From the NCBI GenBank assembly GCA_934247875.1, contig CAKQJZ010000065.1:1-11023 (forward strand): 11,023 nucleotides of DNA, read 5' to 3'. The notes under the pieces were generated by a model. The model was not told where the DNA came from. It was given only the letters and a program-made list of their open reading frames with translations, and did no database searches. The DNA comes from an uncultured Spirochaetales bacterium. GTDB taxonomy: Bacteria; Spirochaetota; Spirochaetia; Sphaerochaetales; Sphaerochaetaceae. Shown one piece after another: positions 1 through 6,794 of this stretch. The stretch's first letter is position 1. Each line of letters starts with the position of its first letter. A program made the translations under genes and the position numbers.

Positions 1-4
1 CAAG

Positions 5-58
5 TGGGTCGTTTCTCCTTTGTTTTTTGTGGTAATTAAACTTTAGATTAACGACCCA
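5..58. repeat. Perfect 9-bp inverted repeat (5-13 / 50-58)
   Basis: TGGGTCGTT at 5-13 is matched exactly by AACGACCCA at 50-58, with a 36-base loop. The outer flanks extend it by a G-T and an A-T pair. No T-run follows on the plus side, so it does not look like a simple terminator. Read on the minus strand, an AAAGGAG box (16-22) lies in the loop next to the 3' arm. This would suit a 5' leader of a minus-strand gene starting at or just beyond base 1. That reading is inference, because the gene is outside the window. Confidence 0.5.
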
Positions 59-145
59 TTCTTATTCAATTAGCTTTGGTTGCTTTTTATTTCATCCCAC
101 AAGAAAAGTGATTGACCCGAAATAATAATAAAAAGGAGTAAAATT

Positions 146-226
146 ATGATGGAAGAACTAATTATAGATTATGTAGATAAAAAATCCTCTATTTGGATTA
201 AACCATTTAGAGGATTTGCTTTTTAA
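146..226 (+). CDS. Possible 26-residue small ORF, unknown
   Basis: This is a short reading frame beginning with two ATG codons (146 and 149) and ending with TAA at 224-226. It is preceded by a very good Shine-Dalgarno, AAAAGGAG (about 131-138), at normal spacing. The peptide reads MMEELIIDYVDKKSSIWIKP followed by FRGFAF. I do not recognise it. Its second half is encoded by the hairpin that terminates the converging trpS transcript, and its stop overlaps the last codons of trpS. No convincing plus-strand promoter is visible. It may be a real microprotein, a leader-like peptide (one Trp codon) or chance. The ribosome site is the only positive evidence. Confidence 0.25.
   Translation: MMEELIIDYVDKKSSIWIKPFRGFAF
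179..217 (-). terminator. Rho-independent terminator of the ileS-trpS operon
   Basis: A 10-bp perfect stem, AAATCCTCTA (182-191) with TAGAGGATTT (208-217), encloses a 16-base loop that can add a TGG/CCA inner helix. On the minus strand the stem is followed by six T (179-184), six bases beyond the trpS stop codon, as expected for an intrinsic terminator. On the plus strand the stem is followed by GCTTTTT, so it may work weakly in both directions. Confidence 0.8.
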
Positions 227-1236
227 AGTGCTACGTGCATCTTTTCTTTGATTTCAGCTACTGCTTTGTTGCCGATTTCGTTGGCTTTAGCAGTGCCTGA
301 CTTGATTAAGTCTCTTACTACTTCCTTGTGCTCTTCATAGTAGTGTCTGCGCTCTCTGATTGGATCTAGAAGTGCGTTCATCTTCTCATTGAGAAGCTTC
401 TTGCAAGCAACGCAGCCTATCTGAGCATTCTTACACATAGAGCATACGTTCTCAACTTCTTCAGAGTTGAATGCTTTATGGTATTGATATACAGCACATA
501 CATCTGGGTTTCCAGGAATCTTGACAGAGATTCTGTTTGTATCTGTAACAGCCATTCTGACCTTATTCCATACTTCTTCTGGAGTATCAGAAAGGTAGAT
601 AGCGTTTCCAAGGCTCTTACCCATCTTAGCATTTCCATCTAGGCCGCAGAGACGTGGAACCTGTGAGAGCTTATAGTCTGGAACTGTAATATTAGTGTCA
701 TACATTGAATTGAACTTTCTAACAAGCTTTCTAGTAAACTCCATATGAGGAATCTGGTCCTCTCCTACTGGAACAAGATCAGCGTTGCAGAATGTGATAT
801 CTGCACTCTGGGATACAGGGTAGCCTAAGAAGCCATAAGTAAGCTTTGAGAAGTCATACTCGAACTCGCCATCATTCTCGCCAAAGCCATAGTTTCTGCT
901 TTCGCTCTTGATTGTTGGGTTGATAAGAAGATGATTGACTGTAGTAATCATTGAATAGAAGAGCGTAAGCTCTGCTATTGATGGGATAGCAGATTGCTGG
1001 ATGAATGTTACTTTCTCTGGATCAAGTCCAACAGCAATATTATCCATGCATACATTGTATATTGAATCATTGATCAGCTCAGGCCTCTCAAAGTGAGTTG
1101 TGAGTGCCTGTACATCAGCAATAAGAATAAACTCTTCATAATCGTTCTGCAGCTCTACTCTGCTTTTAAGTGAGCCTACATAGTGTCCTAAATGAAGACG
1201 GCCAGTTGGTCTATCTCCTGTTAATATCCTTTTCAT
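223..1236 (-). CDS. trpS: Tryptophanyl-tRNA synthetase, iron-sulfur type
   Basis: This cytoplasmic class Ic synthetase attaches Trp to tRNA(Trp) using ATP. The 337-residue length is normal for bacterial TrpRS. The N-terminus has the nucleotide-binding segment PTGRLHLGH (residues 10-18; HLGH is the HIGH-type motif). The second signature is KMGKS at 204-208, a Gly variant of KMSKS. The C-terminal half carries C247-x20-C268-x6-C275-x2-C278, with a further C265. This closely resembles the C-x22-C-x6-C-x2-C motif that holds a [4Fe-4S] cluster in Thermotoga maritima TrpRS, so cluster binding is likely, although the first spacing is two residues shorter. It is the last gene of the ileS operon. The FmdB-like gene ends 13 bases upstream, and an AGAGG box (about 1246-1250) overlapping that stop supports the ATG at 1236. 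A terminator follows directly. Confidence 0.97.
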   Translation of the reverse strand: MKRILTGDRPTGRLHLGHYVGSLKSRVELQNDYEEFILIADVQALTTHFERPELINDSIYNVCMDNIAVGLDPEKVTFIQQSAIPSIAELTLFYSMITTVNHLLINPTIKSESRNYGFGENDGEFEYDFSKLTYGFLGYPVSQSADITFCNADLVPVGEDQIPHMEFTRKLVRKFNSMYDTNITVPDYKLSQVPRLCGLDGNAKMGKSLGNAIYLSDTPEEVWNKVRMAVTDTNRISVKIPGNPDVCAVYQYHKAFNSEEVENVCSMCKNAQIGCVACKKLLNEKMNALLDPIRERRHYYEEHKEVVRDLIKSGTAKANEIGNKAVAEIKEKMHVAL

Positions 1237-1249
1237 ATAAACCTACCTC

Positions 1250-1456
1250 TTATTTACCTGAGCATCCACTGCATGATGCGCTGTCTTTGCAATAGAATCC
1301 GCTGCCTTTATATATTACTGCACCGCAATCTGTGATTTCACGCTTAGCAACTTTGCCGCACTTTGGGCAAACTTCATCGTCATCACTTTCCTTAAAGCTC
1401 TTGAAGAGCTCAAATTCATTTCCACATTCAGTGCATTTATATTCATATAGTGGCAT
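1250..1456 (-). CDS. FmdB-family small zinc-ribbon protein
   Basis: This 68-residue protein opens with MPLYEYKCTECGNEFEL, the signature start of the FmdB/CxxC_CxxC_SSSS family. Two CxxC pairs, C8/C11 and C30/C33, form the presumed zinc ribbon. The family motif KGSGFY is at 50-55, followed by a Cys- and Ser-rich tail (C44, C56, C62, C65). The family was named as a putative regulator beside formamidase or amidase genes, but its biochemical role is not settled, and here it sits between a lipoprotein and trpS. Its ATG shares one base with the upstream stop (TAATG at 1454-1458), and a GGAGG box (1467-1471) lies ten bases upstream, so it is probably translated by coupling plus its own site. The extra cysteines could bind a second metal, but that is speculative. 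Confidence 0.9.
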   Translation of the reverse strand: MPLYEYKCTECGNEFELFKSFKESDDDEVCPKCGKVAKREITDCGAVIYKGSGFYCKDSASCSGCSGK

Positions 1457-2343
1457 TATACTAACCCCTCCAGGGCATTGGTTAATGTATCTTTAGCCTT
1501 ATTAGCCATGTCACCTTTCAAAGCAAAGCTTTCGATAGTGACAGTAGTTTCTTTATAGTTGAAATAAGCAGAGAGCTGCTTGATGTCTACCTTCTCACCA
1601 CTCCTCTTAGCATCCTGTATAAGCTGGTTCTTCAAAAGAGTAGTAAGTGCGCGAGCGCTTGATGTACTCTTCATGATAAGAGTGCCTGAAAGCAAGAGTG
1701 ATGCATCAGACTCTGAGAATCCTAAATAAGAGATATCTATCTCCTGTATAACACTCTGAGGTAGCTCAAAGCCAATATCGAGAAGTGTCTCTGGTGAATT
1801 GATGAATAGCGCGAACATAGCGTCTGCCATAAATGAAGCTATATCATCTGGAATAAGCTTCTCACGCTCTAAAATAGTCTTATCATAGAGCTCTTTATAG
1901 CTGCCATCAGAGAATAGCAGAATGCCATTCTTTGGAAGTGCCATAGAGAGTGTGCCATTGCTATAGTACTTGAGCTTATTCTCTTTGACTTTATCGAACT
2001 CTTTTGAAAGTCCAAGTGCGCTGTTGATTATAGTCTTAGAGAGGTTGCCCTCTAGCGCACCGCTCTTTGTATACTCATCAAGCGGAAGCGGATAGATATC
2101 TGTACGCTTTGGAGACAAAGAGAGTGATAAGCGCTCACTTCTTTTAAGCGCATAGTCTAGTGCGCCGCTTTCTGGGAGCAAAGAAGAAAAAGAGCTTTCT
2201 CTGACTTTATCAAGGTCTGCTGTTGCTACAACGCTTCCATCCTCTCCTAAAGCCTGGAAATAATACTCATCCTTAAACGGGGTATGATGAACACACCCCG
2301 CTAAAAGAACTACAGTAATAGCTATGAAGACTAAACGTCTCAT
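1456..2343 (-). CDS. Putative lipoprotein of unknown function
   Basis: I do not recognise this 295-residue protein. The N-terminus is a clear lipoprotein signal: basic MRR, a hydrophobic stretch (residues 4-15) and the lipobox LLAGC, with lipidation expected on C17. There is no other obvious membrane segment, so the mature chain should be soluble and membrane-anchored on the periplasmic or outer-surface side. The mature part is rich in Leu, Ser and Lys. A segment near residues 160-195 (AMFALFINSPETLLDIGFEL) is more hydrophobic, and the last third looks like alternating strand and helix. The start is firmly placed: its ATG overlaps the ileS stop as ATGA (2340-2343), implying translational coupling. 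Its place between ileS and the FmdB-like gene gives no clear hint of function. A role in envelope homeostasis is possible but unsupported. Confidence 0.8.
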   Translation of the reverse strand: MRRLVFIAITVVLLAGCVHHTPFKDEYYFQALGEDGSVVATADLDKVRESSFSSLLPESGALDYALKRSERLSLSLSPKRTDIYPLPLDEYTKSGALEGNLSKTIINSALGLSKEFDKVKENKLKYYSNGTLSMALPKNGILLFSDGSYKELYDKTILEREKLIPDDIASFMADAMFALFINSPETLLDIGFELPQSVIQEIDISYLGFSESDASLLLSGTLIMKSTSSARALTTLLKNQLIQDAKRSGEKVDIKQLSAYFNYKETTVTIESFALKGDMANKAKDTLTNALEGLV

Positions 2344-5300
2344 ACCTTCTCTACCTTAACCTTTACTTCGCTATCAGCGATATCTGTAACTGTGCCATCG
2401 TTATCAGCAACAGTGAGCTTATCTGAGAGAGTCTCAGATGAGATATAGTCACTCCACTCTTTTACAGCTTTCTGGAATAGTTCATTACCAGAAACTGTTA
2501 AGTAGATATGGTCTGCAACTAAAAAGTCCTTCTCTTTTCTCTCTGTCTGAACGAATCTAACGAGGTCTCTTGCAATACCTTCAAGCAGAAGAGCTTCTGT
2601 AATCTCTGTGTCATATCCAACAGTAAGCTCGCCTTCGTTGAGAGCTTTAACGTGCTCCTTCTCCTGGCGCTGGATAACGAGATCAGAGTCGCTGATTTCA
2701 ATTGAGCCACATGAGTACTCAACATTCAGGCTCTTTCCATCAAGAAGAGCTTCAATCTCCTCACTCTTCAGGTTCTGAAGCTTAGCAGCAACTTCCTTCA
2801 TGTTCTTTCCGAGCTTAGAGCCCAAAACCTTGAAGTTGGCTTTAGCACTATAAGAGACAAGTGCGCTCTCATCTGCTTCAACAGCTACACTCTTAACGTT
2901 GAGCTCTTCGCTTATGATAGATACATTAGCCTTCAAGATATTTCTATCTTCTTCGTTTCTATCTACGATGAAGTAAGAAGAAAGAGGCTGACGGATCTTA
3001 AGGTTAGAAGTTGCTCTGAGCGCTCTGCCCATAGCGATAGCCTTAACGATGAGGCTCATCTCCTTCTCAAGCTTCTCATCTCTCTCTTCGCTGTTGTATA
3101 CAGGGTAATCCTCAAGGTGAACACTCTCTTTGAGCTCTCCCTTAGAAAGATTCTGATAGATCTCATCAGAGATGAAAGGAACCATTGGAGCTGCAACTTT
3201 AGTGAAAGTCAGAAGAACACGATAGAGTGTATCATATGCCTCTTTCTTGTCCCCATCATTCTCACTCTTCCAGAATCTTCTTCTTGATCTTCTGATGTAC
3301 CAGTTATTGAGGTCATCCATGAATGAAACAAGAGATGTGCAGATAGATTGAACATCATAAGAATCATAAGAAGCTGTAACATCCTTAATGAGCTTATTGA
3401 GGTCTGAGATAATCCATCTATCAAGAGAATTTGAAAGCTTATCAAATGGAGTTGAGCTTGGCTCATATCCATCGATATTTGCATAAGTTACAAAGAATGA
3501 GTATGCATTCCAAAGAGGAAGCATAAGATCCTTGATAGCATCTTTGACAAGGTCGTCGCTGAACTTCAGATCATCTGCTCTTACGATTGAGCTGTTCATC
3601 AGTGCAAAGCGGAGTGCGTCTGCGCCATACTTCTCAACAACAAGCATTGGGTCAGTATAGTTTCTGAGAGACTTGCTCATCTTTCTGCCATCTTCAGCAA
3701 GAACGATTCCAGATACTATGCAATTCTTGAATGCAGGCTTGCCAAAAAGACCAGCTGCAAGAACTGTCAGAGAGTAGAACCAGCCTCTAGTCTGATCAAG
3801 ACCTTCATTGATGAAGTCTGCTGGGAATAGCTGCTTGAAGTACTCTTCATTCTCAAATGGATAGTGCTGCTGAGCATATGGCATAGAGCCAGACTCAAAC
3901 CAGCAGTCGAAGATATCTGGGATACGGCGCATTGTGCCCTTTCCATCTGGGCTTGGCCAAGTAAGCTCATCAACGAACTGCTTATGAAGGTCATCGACCT
4001 TCTGACCGCACTTCTCTTCAAGTTCCTTAACGCTTCCGATTACTTCGATGTAATCTGATCCATCGCATTTCCAGACAGGAATTGGGTTGCCCCAGAATCT
4101 GTTACGTGAGATAGCCCACTCTCTAGCGCCCTCAAGCCACTTGCCAAAACGACCATACTTGATATGAGAAGGAATCCAGTTGATCTCATCGTTAGAGCGG
4201 AGCATTGTCTCTTTGATCTTTGGAACATCTACAAACCAGCAGCTCATTGCTTTATAGATCAAAGGCATACCAGTTCTGTAGCAGAATGGATATGAGTGGA
4301 GATAGTTCTCACGCTTTACAAGAAGGCCATGCTCTTTCAAGTACTGGATGATTGGCTTATCTGCATCCTTAACGAACATGCCCTGCCAATCTGGAACATC
4401 GGATGTGAACTTACACTCCTCATCAACAGGACAGATAACAGGAACATTTGGAAGCTTGTTCTTCATTGTGTTGTAGTCATCAACACCAAAGCCAGATGCT
4501 GTATGAACAATACCACAGCCATCTTCAACTGTAACGTAATCAGCTGTAACAACTGAGAATGCTCCAAGCTTCTTAAGATCCTTGAAATATGGGAAGAGAG
4601 GAGTATAGCCCTTGCCTACAAGATCTGTGCCCTTGTAGTGCTCTACAACTTCGTAGTCGTCTGCATTCTTGTAGTACTTTGAGATCAAGTGCTCAGCAAG
4701 GATATAATACTCACCACTTTCTTTATCTCTTACTTTGATGTAGTCGATATCTGGACCAACTGCAAGAGCAAGGTTTGAAGGAAGAGTCCAAGGTGTTGTT
4801 GTCCAAGCAAGGAAGTATGTGTCTGTTGTCCCATCTTCAAGGAATCTGACAGTAACAGCCTGATCAACTACATCTTTATATCCACCTAAGCTGACTTCCA
4901 TGTTTGAAAGTGGAGATGCAAGCTTTGGAGAGTATGGGAGAACATTGTAGCCTTCATAGATGAGACCCTTATCATAGAGAGTCTTGAATACCCACCAAAC
5001 ACTCTCCATATAGTTCTTGTCCATAGTTCTATAGCCATTATCAAAATCGACCCAGCGGCCCATTCTTGTAATAGCTTTCTTCCATTCAGCTGTATATCTT
5101 AAAACGATTGATTTACACTCGCTGTTGAACTTCGCAACGCCATAATCAATGATATTCGCATGGCCTGAAACACCAATAGTCTTCTCCATCTCAGACTCAA
5201 CAGGAAGTCCATGACAATCCCAGCCAAAACGTCTGATGACTCTCTTGCCTTTCATTGACTGATAACGAGGAATAGCATCTTTGATTGTTCCTGGTACAAA

Positions 5301-5477
5301 GTGACCAAAATGAGGCAGTCCAGTTGCAAATGGAGGGCCATCATAGAAAACATATTCATTATCTGCAGGTCTCTGCTCGATAGATTTCTCGTAAATATTA
5401 TTGTCCTGCCAAGTTTTCAGGACTTCTTCTTCCATCTTAGGGAATTCAACTTTGCTGTTTACAGGTTTAAACATCAT
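2340..5477 (-). CDS. ileS: Isoleucyl-tRNA synthetase, eukaryote-like (type 2)
   Basis: This cytoplasmic class Ia synthetase charges tRNA(Ile) and hydrolyses misloaded Val. The 1045 residues include HFGH at 56-59 (HIGH motif), WDCHGLPVE at 86-94 and KMSKS at 599-603. The CP1 editing domain, about 190-400, shows TTTPWTLPSN (226-235) and GFGVDDY (329-335; D333 is the likely editing Asp). The anticodon-binding region follows. The protein is longer than the roughly 940-residue E. coli enzyme and lacks the C-terminal four-Cys zinc finger. Together with HSYPFCYRTGMPLIYK (394-409) this marks the eukaryote-like type 2 group, which is often little affected by mupirocin. It is the first gene of the operon. 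Two ATGs occur at 5477 and 5474. The AGGAG box (5482-5486) is three bases from the first and six from the second, so the second may be the true start. Confidence 0.97.
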   Translation of the reverse strand: MMFKPVNSKVEFPKMEEEVLKTWQDNNIYEKSIEQRPADNEYVFYDGPPFATGLPHFGHFVPGTIKDAIPRYQSMKGKRVIRRFGWDCHGLPVESEMEKTIGVSGHANIIDYGVAKFNSECKSIVLRYTAEWKKAITRMGRWVDFDNGYRTMDKNYMESVWWVFKTLYDKGLIYEGYNVLPYSPKLASPLSNMEVSLGGYKDVVDQAVTVRFLEDGTTDTYFLAWTTTPWTLPSNLALAVGPDIDYIKVRDKESGEYYILAEHLISKYYKNADDYEVVEHYKGTDLVGKGYTPLFPYFKDLKKLGAFSVVTADYVTVEDGCGIVHTASGFGVDDYNTMKNKLPNVPVICPVDEECKFTSDVPDWQGMFVKDADKPIIQYLKEHGLLVKRENYLHSYPFCYRTGMPLIYKAMSCWFVDVPKIKETMLRSNDEINWIPSHIKYGRFGKWLEGAREWAISRNRFWGNPIPVWKCDGSDYIEVIGSVKELEEKCGQKVDDLHKQFVDELTWPSPDGKGTMRRIPDIFDCWFESGSMPYAQQHYPFENEEYFKQLFPADFINEGLDQTRGWFYSLTVLAAGLFGKPAFKNCIVSGIVLAEDGRKMSKSLRNYTDPMLVVEKYGADALRFALMNSSIVRADDLKFSDDLVKDAIKDLMLPLWNAYSFFVTYANIDGYEPSSTPFDKLSNSLDRWIISDLNKLIKDVTASYDSYDVQSICTSLVSFMDDLNNWYIRRSRRRFWKSENDGDKKEAYDTLYRVLLTFTKVAAPMVPFISDEIYQNLSKGELKESVHLEDYPVYNSEERDEKLEKEMSLIVKAIAMGRALRATSNLKIRQPLSSYFIVDRNEEDRNILKANVSIISEELNVKSVAVEADESALVSYSAKANFKVLGSKLGKNMKEVAAKLQNLKSEEIEALLDGKSLNVEYSCGSIEISDSDLVIQRQEKEHVKALNEGELTVGYDTEITEALLLEGIARDLVRFVQTERKEKDFLVADHIYLTVSGNELFQKAVKEWSDYISSETLSDKLTVADNDGTVTDIADSEVKVKVEKV

Positions 5478-5495
5478 TTTCTCCTAGCCTTACCA

Positions 5496-5524
5496 ATGAT
5501 AAATAAATAAGGATTAATCTTCAA
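5496..5524 (-). promoter_or_regulatory. Promoter of the ileS operon
   Basis: On the minus strand, TTGAAG (5519-5524) and TATCAT (5496-5501) are separated by exactly 17 bases, a good sigma-70-type promoter. The predicted RNA start near 5489 leaves a leader of only about 12-15 bases, which consists mostly of the AGGAGA ribosome site. There is no room for a T-box or attenuator, so tRNA-sensing control of ileS at the leader is unlikely unless another promoter lies further upstream. A weaker second pair, TTTACA and TACTAT with 18 bases between, lies upstream on the same strand. Confidence 0.6.
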
Positions 5525-5556
5525 GTGATAAAAAGATATAGCTATAGTATTACATC

Positions 5557-5584
5557 TTTACACTTTTTGTAAATTTGTCATAAT
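5557..5584 (+). promoter_or_regulatory. Promoter of the alcohol/aldehyde dehydrogenase pair
   Basis: TTTACA (5557-5562) and CATAAT (5579-5584) are separated by 16 bases. The expected transcription start, about seven bases downstream of the -10, falls at 5591-5592, on the start codon itself. No Shine-Dalgarno is present, so a leaderless mRNA is predicted. The -35 is also the left arm of an inverted repeat, TTTACA-N5-TGTAAA (5557-5573), a possible operator placed to block RNA polymerase. The cognate regulator is not known. Confidence 0.5.
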
Positions 5585-5590
5585 AAGCAT

Positions 5591-6793
5591 ATGAACATAG
5601 TAAAAAGAATCTATTCAAGGGCATACCAAAGAGCCCTATATATTGCTTATCCGCTGCTGCCATATAGAGAGCCAGAGCTAATCGAGAATAAAAGCGAAGG
5701 CATTCCTCTGATACTTGAAAAAGAAGGCAAGCACCACCCTATGATTGTCACAGACAAAGGCATTGTAGAACATGGGCTTTTGAAGCCACTCTTTGAAATA
5801 CTTGATAAAGCAGGAATCAAGTACACCCTCTTTGACAAAGTCGAGCAGAATCCAACAACTGATACTGTTGAAAATGCATTAGCGCTATTTAAAGCATCTT
5901 CATCAGATAGCTTGATAGCACTAGGCGGTGGCTCTTCGATGGATACAGCTAAAGCACTTGGTGCTAGATATGCTATGCCTAGAAAAAGCCTGAAACAGAT
6001 GAAAGGCATACTCAAAGTCTACAAAAAGCTTCCGCTTTTGATAGCTATACCAACAACAGCAGGAACAGGAAGCGAAGCAACGCTTGCTGCTGTCATTGTC
6101 GATAGTGCTACGAGAGAGAAATACGCAATAAGCTCATTTCCTCTAATTCCGCGCTACGCAGTTCTAGACCCTGTATATACTTACTCGCTTCCAAAGTCGC
6201 TAACAGCCACAACTGGGCTTGATGCGCTGACACATGCTATTGAAGCATATATAGGGAAATCCAACTTCAAGCTAACCCGAATGGAAGCGAAAGTCGCTGT
6301 TCGCTTGATTTTCCAGAATATTGAGAAAGCATACGAGAATGGAACCGATCCAAAAGCCAGAAAGAATATGCTCAGGGCAAGCTACCTTGCCGGCTGCGCA
6401 TTCACTCGAAGCTATGTTGGCTATGTCCATGCGCTTTCACACGCAATGAGCGGCAAATACAACACTCCACATGGAAAAGCAAATGCTATTCTGCTCCCAT
6501 ATGTGCTTGAAGAATATGGAGAAGCTATATATAAGAAACTCAAGAAGCTTGCTATAGCTATAAACATCTCTGATGAACTGGAAGATGAGAAGACAGCTGC
6601 TATGAAATTCATCGATGAAATCAAAAGACTCAATAAAGAGATGAATATTCCAGAGAAATTTGAAGAGCTCAAAAAGGAAGATATAAAAGAGCTCTCGAAG
6701 CATGCTGAAAGAGAGGCTAATCCACTGTATCCAGTTCCTGTGCTTTGGACTGCAAAAGAACTTGAGAAGATATATAATAGAGTGTTGGCGTAA
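5591..6793 (+). CDS. Iron-containing alcohol dehydrogenase
   Basis: This 400-residue enzyme belongs to the group III (iron-type) alcohol dehydrogenases, which interconvert alcohols and aldehydes with NAD(P)H. The dinucleotide-binding motif LGGGSSMDTAK is at 111-121, and PTTAGTGSE at 154-162. The metal-binding set is visible: D211 and H215 (TGLDALTHAIEAY), H280, H284 and H294 (VHALSHAM and NTPHG), with spacing like E. coli FucO. An N-terminal extension of about 40 residues before the fold is basic and amphipathic, with IYSRAYQRALYIAYPLLPYR, and might touch membranes or lipid. The substrate cannot be read from sequence. The aldehyde dehydrogenase begins one base after its stop, so the two probably handle the same aldehyde. 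The ATG is the only possible start: an in-frame stop lies seven codons upstream (5570-5572), with no start codon between. No Shine-Dalgarno precedes it. Confidence 0.93.
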   Translation: MNIVKRIYSRAYQRALYIAYPLLPYREPELIENKSEGIPLILEKEGKHHPMIVTDKGIVEHGLLKPLFEILDKAGIKYTLFDKVEQNPTTDTVENALALFKASSSDSLIALGGGSSMDTAKALGARYAMPRKSLKQMKGILKVYKKLPLLIAIPTTAGTGSEATLAAVIVDSATREKYAISSFPLIPRYAVLDPVYTYSLPKSLTATTGLDALTHAIEAYIGKSNFKLTRMEAKVAVRLIFQNIEKAYENGTDPKARKNMLRASYLAGCAFTRSYVGYVHALSHAMSGKYNTPHGKANAILLPYVLEEYGEAIYKKLKKLAIAINISDELEDEKTAAMKFIDEIKRLNKEMNIPEKFEELKKEDIKELSKHAEREANPLYPVPVLWTAKELEKIYNRVLA

Positions 6794-6794
6794 T

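Noticed and set aside
3209..4228. Several minus-strand open frames inside ileS in other frames
   Set aside because: They are out-of-frame shadows of a well-conserved synthetase, low in recognisable features, and need no explanation.
5478..5590. Possible T-box or other tRNA-sensing leader for ileS
   Set aside because: The likely promoter leaves only about a dozen leader bases, and the whole gap to the divergent gene is 113 bases with no terminator or T-box-like element visible.
6702..6794. Extension of the aldehyde dehydrogenase frame 31 codons upstream
   Set aside because: It overlaps the end of the alcohol dehydrogenase gene, adds a Cys-rich segment unlike the family, and the ATG at 6795 gives the usual length and typical gene spacing.
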